DNA of 64,000 nt, from positions 124,001-188,000 of the forward strand of contig NZ_FMZO01000006.1 of assembly GCF_900101395.1 (NCBI RefSeq), written 5' to 3'. A model generated the notes under the pieces. That model ran no database searches, was not told where the DNA came from, and saw only the letters and a program-made list of their open reading frames with translations. This stretch comes from Niabella drilacis. Lineage in GTDB: Bacteria > Bacteroidota > Bacteroidia > Chitinophagales > Chitinophagaceae. Below are positions 11,201-16,678 of the stretch, piece by piece. How positions within the stretch are numbered: position 1 is the stretch's first letter; each line of letters starts with the position of its first letter. The position numbers were made by a program, and so were the translations under genes.

Positions 11201-11422
11201 GGGCACCGAGACCGAGAACTGTCCTTCCGCATTGGTAAGGGTACCTGTCGTTGTACCTTTGACCAATACAGATGCACCGGCAACCGGCTTTTCGGAGCTG
11301 CCATCCAAAACCACACCGGTAACGGTCCTGGTTTGCGCCCCACCCATAAGCGGACAAATAACAAGGAAGGCAAGGACCATGAACAGGCCCGCCCTGTTTG
11401 GCAATCGTTTAATTTCTTTCAT
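8252..11422 (-). CDS. susC: SusC/RagA TonB-dependent outer-membrane glycan transporter
   Basis: 1056 residues. A signal peptide (LMGGAQ) is followed by a carboxypeptidase-regulatory-like domain ([23 protein letters not shown], about 33-110), a TonB-box-like stretch ([10 protein letters not shown]), a plug domain (about 120-240, with [35 protein letters not shown]) and a 22-strand barrel ending in aromatic GLNIGF. It imports oligosaccharides captured by SusD using TonB energy. It is the first gene of PUL 1. The 5' side holds phased GGGTAAA boxes at 11474-11546 and a near-consensus -7 element (TAGTATTG, 11460 down to 11453), so activation by the hybrid regulator at 16679-20950 is plausible. Confidence 0.97.
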   Translation of the reverse strand: [1056 protein letters not shown]

Positions 11423-11452
11423 ATTGAATAATTGATTAAATTATTTACAGTG

Positions 11453-11460
11453 CAATACTA
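11453..11460 (-). promoter_or_regulatory. Candidate weak -7 element of PUL 1 susC
   Basis: Reading the minus strand, TAGTATTG differs from the Bacteroidota consensus TAnnTTTG by one base. It lies about 30 bp before the susC start codon, with the GGGTAAA boxes directly upstream. No TTG is found at the right distance, as expected for an activator-dependent promoter. The call rests on position and one near-match only. Confidence 0.4.
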
Positions 11461-11473
11461 ATGCTGCGCAGGG

Positions 11474-11546
11474 GGGTAAATGGTGGGATGGTTGTCAAAA
11501 AAAGGGGGGTAAATCAGCATTTTTACCCATTTGAAGAGTGGGTAAA
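11474..11546. promoter_or_regulatory. Phased GGGTAAA operator array upstream of susC
   Basis: GGGTAAA occurs on the plus strand at 11474-11480, 11507-11513 and 11540-11546, with starts exactly 33 bp apart (about three helical turns). An inverted copy, TTTACCC, lies at 11522-11528 and forms an inverted repeat TTTACCCA/TGGGTAAA with the third copy. The first two copies are extended to GGGGGGTAAAT. The array covers roughly -30 to -100 relative to the probable susC start site. It looks like a binding region for the AraC-type output domain of the hybrid regulator; that assignment is inferred. Confidence 0.6.
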
Positions 11547-11809
11547 TTTTCAATATGGAGCTATAAAATCTATTAATACATTGAATATAAGTTGTTTAAA
11601 AAACAACTGCCTGGGAGACAAGGAACCCCGGGAAATATAGAGGCGGGGTCAAAAAACGGAGCATGATATACTCCCGGTCTGTATGCCCCCGCTGACCGTA
11701 ACCGGGAAGCCAGTACGATTATGTTATCCCTGCCAGTGTGCTGCTGGCAAAATGCGATACCGGCAATAACCGGAACACAGGCAATACAAATAATTGGGCA
11801 AAGAAATCT

Positions 11810-11839
11810 TTGAAAATGTTCACTATTTAGCTAACTTTG
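11810..11839 (+). promoter_or_regulatory. Promoter of the toxin-antitoxin pair
   Basis: TTG at 11810-11812, a 19-bp spacer and TAACTTTG at 11832-11839 match the Bacteroidota sigma consensus TTG-N19-TAnnTTTG exactly. The toxin ATG follows 19 bp after the -7 box. Confidence 0.7.
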
Positions 11840-11858
11840 TCTGGTAATTGTCGGCATA

Positions 11859-12173
11859 ATGCAAACCTATACCCGGAACATCTTTTATTATAAAGACTAT
11901 TTCCTGGATTTTTATGCCTGCCAGACAGAAGAGGTTAAAAAGAAATTTAACTGGACGCTTCAGCTCATTGCAACGATAGATAGGGTTCCTAAAAAATATT
12001 TCAGGCATATGGCGGGCACCGACGGTTTGTATGAAATACGCGTTGAAATGGTAAATAACATTTACAGGGCATTTGCTTTTTTTGACGAAGGACAATTGAT
12101 AGTGATCGCTAATGCTTTTCAAAAGAAAACACAAAAAACGCCCAAAAGTGAACTTGACCTGGCTAAAAAATAA
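11859..12173 (+). CDS. HigB/RelE-type toxin (Gp49-like)
   Basis: 104 residues, basic, resembling phage-derived Gp49-like/HigB proteins of the RelE superfamily. KKKFNWTLQLIATIDRVPKKYFRHM is the helical half, and GLYEIRVEMVNNIYRAFAFFDEGQLIVIANAFQKKTQKTP is the beta-sheet half ending in the K-K-T-x-K-T-P motif typical of the family. Such toxins cleave mRNA in the ribosome A site. The toxin-first order, with an XRE antitoxin 15 bp downstream, is the HigBA arrangement. It has its own consensus promoter just upstream. It lies between PUL 1 and its probable regulator, pointing to later acquisition. Confidence 0.85.
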   Translation: MQTYTRNIFYYKDYFLDFYACQTEEVKKKFNWTLQLIATIDRVPKKYFRHMAGTDGLYEIRVEMVNNIYRAFAFFDEGQLIVIANAFQKKTQKTPKSELDLAKK

Positions 12174-12188
12174 AAAGGGAGTATTTTA

Positions 12189-12500
12189 ATGAAAAATAAG
12201 GACAACGATAACCTCGTTTCTTTTGCAGACCATCTTGATAAAGAATATGGCGAGCAGGGTACCAAAGAAAGAGAGATTTACGAGCAAGAGTTTGAAGCGT
12301 TTAAACTGGGCGTACTTATCCAGGAAATGCGGGAGAAACTGAATCTGACCCAGGAACAGCTTGCACATAAATGTGGCACAACAAAATCCTACATTTCAAG
12401 AATTGAGAACAATGCAAGTGATATCCGTCTTTCAACACTAATACGTATTATTCAAAACGGGCTCGGCGGGTATTTGAAATTATCGGTTGGTCTCCGGTAA
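12189..12500 (+). CDS. HigA-type XRE antitoxin
   Basis: 103 residues. The N-terminal half is charged and helical (about 1-35). An XRE/Cro helix-turn-helix follows at about 38-92: LIQEMREKLNLTQEQLAHKCGTTKSYISRIENNASDIRLSTLIRIIQ. The tail is GLGGYLKLSVGLR. It should bind and neutralise the upstream toxin and repress the shared promoter. The last 42 nt of the gene, from 12458 to the second base of the stop codon, are repeated exactly at 16555-16596, so the gene end coincides with the edge of a probable inserted segment. The protein itself appears full length. Confidence 0.87.
   Translation: MKNKDNDNLVSFADHLDKEYGEQGTKEREIYEQEFEAFKLGVLIQEMREKLNLTQEQLAHKCGTTKSYISRIENNASDIRLSTLIRIIQNGLGGYLKLSVGLR
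12458..12499. repeat. 42-bp direct repeat, left copy
   Basis: Bases 12458-12499 are identical to 16555-16596. The left copy encodes the antitoxin tail, beginning cgggctcggcgggtatt and ending gtctccggta. Identity stops abruptly on both sides: aaaa versus tttt before, a-tttgg versus g-caagg after. This is the pattern expected for attachment-site or target-site duplication around an inserted segment of about 4.1 kb. Confidence 0.9.
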
Positions 12501-12505
12501 TTTGG

Positions 12506-12748
12506 ATGCCCCACTATATTTTAGTGAGTTATAAAATTAAAAATAAGGCGATACTGATATTAGTCTCAAGCATCCTTTTCGCACTTTCTCATCTGTATCA
12601 TATCTTGCACTTTTTTACGGCGTTTATGCTTGGGATACTAATGAATTTATATTTTGTGCGTTTAAATTTTAACCTGTTTTATAATTTACTTTTAGTGTTT
12701 GTTCTGCATGCTCTTTATAACCTATATGGTATTTTACCTATTGCATAA
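12506..12748 (+). pseudogene. 5'-truncated CPBP-family intramembrane protease
   Basis: 80 residues of strongly hydrophobic, AT-rich coding sequence. It keeps two of the conserved CPBP (CAAX protease/bacteriocin-processing) motifs, FALSH (FxxxH) and HALYN (HxxxN), in transmembrane segments ILILVSSILFALSHLYHIL and LLLVFVLHALYNLYGI. The preceding EExxxR motif and the upstream membrane helices, normally well over 100 residues, are missing. The fragment begins 7 bp after the left 42-bp repeat, so truncation coincides with the insert junction. Without the glutamate pair it should be inactive. A short stand-alone membrane protein cannot be excluded. Confidence 0.65.
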
Positions 12749-12795
12749 ATCACTTAAAAATTTATCGTTTTACAGACGTTTGCTTACATACAGAT

Positions 12796-14559
12796 ATGCC
12801 TCCGATTGATCAAATACCTTATGCTTTATGTAAAAAGAGTCAACACAGTATTTATTTGTTAATTTTATTTTTCCTTTTTTTCGGGCATTTTGCAATGGCT
12901 CAGAATCCTGATATAAAGAGAAAAATAGAAAGAATAGACAGTTTGATGGATAAATATTATACCAATTTTGAACAAGCCGAACGTGAAGCCGACGAATTGT
13001 ATAATTTACTGAAAACAAAATACAAATCGAAAGAATACAAAGGTTTTCTGATTGATGTAATGCTCCAAAAATCCATTCTTTACAGTTTGAACGGAGAACA
13101 CTATAAAGCCCTCCAAATAGCACTGAAAGCATTGGACGAAGCAAAGGAATACGAATTGCCGGAAAAAATATACCGCAGTTGCTGGATAATAGAGATTATG
13201 TATGAAAATGGCGGCGATTATAAATTGTGCAGACAATATCTGGACGAAGCCCACAAAATCTACAAAAAATACAGCCTCGACAATGTTTACAGTGTTTACT
13301 GCATTCGTATGTCTTCCTATTATGTTCGTGTACAAAAGCGGGATTCTGCCCTGCATTTCGCTTATCGGGGATTGGAATATGCTCAAAAATATCAAAACAA
13401 AAGAGAGATAAGAGATGCTTATCTACTGTTGGGAGGACTTTTGTCTGAAAACCACTACAAAGATGCCGTGAAATACAAGTCAATGGCGGCAAAACAACTT
13501 TTGGAATTAGAGGACTATGCTTCGGCTGCGAGTCAGTTGACAAGTGCTTCCCGTATTTTAATAAAACATAATCAGCCAGATGAGGCAATGAAGTACAGCG
13601 ACTCTGCATTTTCCGTACTCAGAGGAACTAATGCGTACATCAATCCCGAAGTCTATGAGGTAAGAAGCGACCTTTTCAGGAGAAAAGGCAAAATGGATTC
13701 GGCTTATTATTACTTTGAAAAATTCCATAATGTTTATGCCAATGAGCAAAGCAAAATGGAAAACTCCAAAATAAAGCAAATAAGCGAACAATACCAAAAC
13801 GACAAAAAAGAAGCCGTTATCAAAAGCAAAAACCGGCAGATGGTTTTAACCGCCGGGTTACTTGCTTTGATTGTTTTCGGTTCGGTCGTATTATTCTGGA
13901 AAAACAGGGAAATCAGCCGTAAAAACAAAGTTATCAATAAACAATTAGCCGAACTTTCCAAAACACTGAATCAGAAACAGGTATTGCTATCCGAATTGCA
14001 GCACCGTGTAAAAAATAATCTGCAACACGTCATCAGTATTCTCGAAATCCAGAAAGAATCGGTTGATTTTAATAACATTGATGAACTTATTAGGGGCAAC
14101 CAAAACCGCATCCATTCTATGGCATTGCTCCATAAGAAGCTGAATGTTGCCGATAATGTGAATGAAGTAGATTTGAAACGGTACGTCACCGAACTCTCGG
14201 AACTGGTCAAAGATTCTTATGACAGCCACAACAAAAAAGTGAACCTGTTTGTCAATGTGAGTATAGAAAAAATCTCCTTGGAAAAAGCCCTGCCTTTGGG
14301 TTTGATAATAGTGGAGCTGGTCAGTAACAGCATGAAGCACGCTTTCCAAAAACAAAATATCGGAATCATCAGCATAGAGCTTACCAAAGACTCCAATAGC
14401 CATACACTATACTACTCCGATAACGGAGGCGGTTTTGATTTTAACGCACCAAGCGAAAAAGGGCTGGGTCAGGAAATTATCAAAGGGCTGATAGACCAGT
14501 TAGACGGTGTAACCGAAACCAAAAGTGATAACGGATTTGAGCTTACCGTTTCGTTTTAG
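12796..14559 (+). CDS. Sensor histidine kinase, TPR sensor and HisKA_2 type
   Basis: 587 residues. A signal peptide (LLILFFLFFGHFAMA) precedes a TPR-like helical region in the periplasm (about 35-330), one transmembrane helix (about 349-368), a short coiled coil, and a HisKA_2 core with phosphoacceptor H403 in LSELQHRVKNNLQHV. The ATPase domain has the N box ELVSNSMKHAF and G boxes DNGGGF and GLGQEII. This class usually pairs with LytTR regulators; one lies 1.1 kb downstream with only a secreted lectin gene between. The gene is visibly more AT-rich than the PUL genes around it and lies inside the 42-bp-repeat insert, suggesting transfer. What it senses is unknown. Confidence 0.9.
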   Translation: MPPIDQIPYALCKKSQHSIYLLILFFLFFGHFAMAQNPDIKRKIERIDSLMDKYYTNFEQAEREADELYNLLKTKYKSKEYKGFLIDVMLQKSILYSLNGEHYKALQIALKALDEAKEYELPEKIYRSCWIIEIMYENGGDYKLCRQYLDEAHKIYKKYSLDNVYSVYCIRMSSYYVRVQKRDSALHFAYRGLEYAQKYQNKREIRDAYLLLGGLLSENHYKDAVKYKSMAAKQLLELEDYASAASQLTSASRILIKHNQPDEAMKYSDSAFSVLRGTNAYINPEVYEVRSDLFRRKGKMDSAYYYFEKFHNVYANEQSKMENSKIKQISEQYQNDKKEAVIKSKNRQMVLTAGLLALIVFGSVVLFWKNREISRKNKVINKQLAELSKTLNQKQVLLSELQHRVKNNLQHVISILEIQKESVDFNNIDELIRGNQNRIHSMALLHKKLNVADNVNEVDLKRYVTELSELVKDSYDSHNKKVNLFVNVSIEKISLEKALPLGLIIVELVSNSMKHAFQKQNIGIISIELTKDSNSHTLYYSDNGGGFDFNAPSEKGLGQEIIKGLIDQLDGVTETKSDNGFELTVSF

Positions 14560-14694
14560 GCAATTTCTATCCCTAAAATCGCCATTCTATCCCAGAAATT
14601 TTTAGGATGGCAACCTTCTCTATATCATTGTTCCATAATAAAACAGGAAGCCGAAAATGCATTAGAGTAGGCATTAATATATTTTTTATACATT

Positions 14695-15561
14695 ATGAAA
14701 ATGTGGAGACAACTTTCAATCTTATCCGTCTTGTTATGCGGTACATTTTTTTCTATAGCACAGAATTATAAATATAAAATTGGAGACACCCATCCTAATG
14801 GTTTTGTGTTCGACATGGATCCAAAGACGGGGTATTTCTGGGTAGTAATGCCTGGAGAAGCTAAATTGAACTATGCAGATGCTGTAAGTTCTAAAAAGTT
14901 TGGCCCGGCGTACGCAGACTTTAGATTACCCAATAACAAACAGTTGATAACTATCTACAATAACCTGGCAAAAAAAGGAATCGGAAACTTTAAAAAAGAA
15001 CATTACCGGAGTAGCGAGCCTACAAAAAATCCCTCGTATCCCAGTGCACTCAATTTTGCAAATGGACAAATGGGAACCTCGGCACTAAATAATCTTACGC
15101 TAAGCAGAGGGGTTAAACAGTATCATCAATCACCATTAAACCCTGCACCAAAACCAGCACCAACCTCGGGCCCAGCAGCCAATAATGCTTTACTACCCGG
15201 AAAAACACTTGGTGTAGGAGGTAAAATTACCTCGCAAAATGGCAAGTACATAGCAAAAGTGGGGGATGATGGAAATATTTGCATTTACCAGATGGTAAAC
15301 GGGAAGGAATTTCATTTAGATGAAAGTAATAATAGATTATGGTGCTCTATGACCAATGGAACAACCAGAAAGCCAGGTTTACAATTAACTGGAGCCGGGA
15401 ATCTTATTTTAACTGACAGCCAAACGAAAAAAGAATTATTCAACTCAAACACGCAAAATTTAAAAGCGGTAAAGCTGGTAATTGAAAACAATGGTAAATT
15501 AAATCTTTACAATGCAGCAGGCAAAGTTGTGTGGACAGCAACATCTACCTGGAAAATGTAA
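14695..15561 (+). CDS. Secreted DUF1566-like plus bulb-type lectin protein
   Basis: 288 residues. A signal peptide (VLLCGTFFSIAQ) is followed by a DUF1566/Lcl_C-like region (about 25-140): IGDTHPNGFVFDMDPKTGYFWVV, DFRLPNNKQLITIYNNLAKKG, YRSSEP and LSRGVKQY. A proline/alanine linker (about 145-162) leads to a C-terminal beta-prism II (B_lectin) module (about 165-285) with the threefold pattern NGKYIAKVGDDGNICIY, GLQLTGAGNLILTD and LVIENNGKLNLYNAAGKVVW. The classical QxDxNxVxY mannose site appears only as degenerate versions (for example KVGDDGNICIY), so sugar binding is uncertain. It lies between the kinase and regulator genes, and a strong hairpin follows it. Confidence 0.75.
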   Translation: MKMWRQLSILSVLLCGTFFSIAQNYKYKIGDTHPNGFVFDMDPKTGYFWVVMPGEAKLNYADAVSSKKFGPAYADFRLPNNKQLITIYNNLAKKGIGNFKKEHYRSSEPTKNPSYPSALNFANGQMGTSALNNLTLSRGVKQYHQSPLNPAPKPAPTSGPAANNALLPGKTLGVGGKITSQNGKYIAKVGDDGNICIYQMVNGKEFHLDESNNRLWCSMTNGTTRKPGLQLTGAGNLILTDSQTKKELFNSNTQNLKAVKLVIENNGKLNLYNAAGKVVWTATSTWKM

Positions 15562-15583
15562 GGATTAAGTTAATAAACATTCT

Positions 15584-15626
15584 TTGAATTCAAAAGGCCG
15601 TACCCGTTGCGGCCTTTTGAATTCAA
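15584..15626. terminator. 17-bp perfect hairpin after the lectin gene
   Basis: TTGAATTCAAAAGGCCG at 15584-15600 pairs perfectly with CGGCCTTTTGAATTCAA at 15610-15626 across a 9-nt loop. There is no clean U-run after the right arm, so it may act as an mRNA-end stabiliser or bidirectional terminator. The right arm overlaps the -33 box of the regulator promoter. Confidence 0.65.
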
Positions 15627-15646
15627 GTACAGATATTCTACTTTTG
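15617..15646 (+). promoter_or_regulatory. Promoter of the LytTR response regulator
   Basis: TTG at 15617-15619, a 19-bp spacer and TACTTTTG at 15639-15646 fit the Bacteroidota promoter consensus exactly. The -33 box lies within the right arm of the preceding hairpin, so read-through transcription and initiation could influence each other. Confidence 0.6.
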
Positions 15647-15680
15647 TGCTGTCAGATAATATACGCTAAGTTTCGGAGAA

Positions 15681-16397
15681 ATGAACTTTAGAGCTTCTGA
15701 ATATGCAAAAACGAACATGAAAACAATATTACTCGTAGAAGACGATTTTTTAAACAGGCGATTATCAAAAAAAATCCTGATCGAAAACGGCTATCGTGTT
15801 TTGGAAGCTAAAAATGCGAAAGAAGCCCTCGAAACCCTGAAAAAAGAACAGATAAACCTTGCCATTCTTGACATCAATCTCGGAGAAGACGAGCAGGATG
15901 GCATCAGCTTGGGGCAGCAAATAAAAGACAGGTATGCGGCTCCTTTTATTTATGTAACGGCTTATGACAATTCGGAAGTGATTAACCGGGCAGTGGCTAC
16001 TACACCCTATTCTTATCTTACCAAGCCGTTTAAAAACGTGGATATGATTGCTTCGGTAGAAGTGGCCATCCGGCAATCCGGCAAAAAGCATATCCCCAAA
16101 ATCCCGGTGAAAGACGGAGATTATACCACAGAGCTTCCGATAGATGAAATCAACTATATCGAATCCGATGGGAATTACCTGCTGTTTCATACCGATAATA
16201 AAATCTACAAAACCCGTTCAACCATCAAAAGAATAACGGAAGAGCTTTCCGGAAAATCTTTTGTGCAGGCACACAGAGCCTATATTGTTAATAAAAACAA
16301 GATAAGCAAATTCACCAGCAAAACCGTGATGATTGGTGAAGCGGTGATTCCTGTTTCGGAAAATTTTGCGGAGAATATTGCATTTTACAAAGATTGA
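15681..16397 (+). CDS. LytTR-family response regulator
   Basis: 238 residues from the first ATG. An alternative ATG at 15717 (MKTILLVEDD) starts exactly at the receiver domain and is equally likely. The receiver has acidic pocket EDD, phosphoacceptor in AILDINLG (D64 in the long form), T in FIYVTAYD and K in YLTKPF. A linker leads to a LytTR DNA-binding domain (about 140-235): INYIESDGNYLLFHTDNKIYKTRSTIKRI, FVQAHRAYIVNKNKI and IPVSENFAENI. It is the probable partner of the kinase at 12796-14559. A consensus promoter lies 34 bp upstream. It belongs to the AT-rich insert. Confidence 0.93.
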   Translation: MNFRASEYAKTNMKTILLVEDDFLNRRLSKKILIENGYRVLEAKNAKEALETLKKEQINLAILDINLGEDEQDGISLGQQIKDRYAAPFIYVTAYDNSEVINRAVATTPYSYLTKPFKNVDMIASVEVAIRQSGKKHIPKIPVKDGDYTTELPIDEINYIESDGNYLLFHTDNKIYKTRSTIKRITEELSGKSFVQAHRAYIVNKNKISKFTSKTVMIGEAVIPVSENFAENIAFYKD

Positions 16398-16678
16398 TTA
16401 GTATGCTCAGGGTGGTGATAGCTTTGCTCAACTTGTATTTATGACCTCGTTGAACCTGGGGAAGCCCCATTAAATGCTATAAATCTATCCCGCCTTGCGG
16501 GACAGGGAGTGGTAAAAATCAGAAAGTAATGAAAAGCCTTACACAGGATATTTTCGGGCTCGGCGGGTATTTGAAATTATCGGTTGGTCTCCGGTAGCAA
16601 GGTCATAACAGTACAGAACGGGAGATCTTCTTCCCTCAGATATTGTGATACAACAGGCCGTTGTCCTGTTCCAAGAGC
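16398..16678. other. Gene-free right junction of the insert
   Basis: No full-length gene is seen. A small stem TCCCGC-ctt-GCGGGA lies near 16488-16502. From 16529 a 22-codon frame (MKSLTQDIF...) runs into the right 42-bp repeat and ends in TAG, so it reproduces the antitoxin tail in frame. Near the hybrid-regulator end, AACAGG (16652-16657) and CCTGTT (16665-16670) form a weak stem that may end its transcript. Confidence 0.5.
16555..16596. repeat. 42-bp direct repeat, right copy
   Basis: This is an exact copy of 12458-12499, in the same orientation and in the frame that would encode GLGGYLKLSVGLR followed by a stop (TAG instead of TAA). Upstream sequence bears no other relation to the antitoxin gene at the DNA level. 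It marks the right edge of the proposed inserted segment. Confidence 0.9.

Noticed and set aside
14560-14694. CCTAAAA and TTTTTAGG arms after the kinase gene
   Set aside because: The arms are short and separated by about 20 nt, with no T-run following. Too weak to call a terminator.
12458-16596. IS or transposon interpretation of the 42-bp repeats
   Set aside because: The repeats are direct rather than terminal inverted, far longer than transposase target duplications, and no transposase or integrase is encoded between them.
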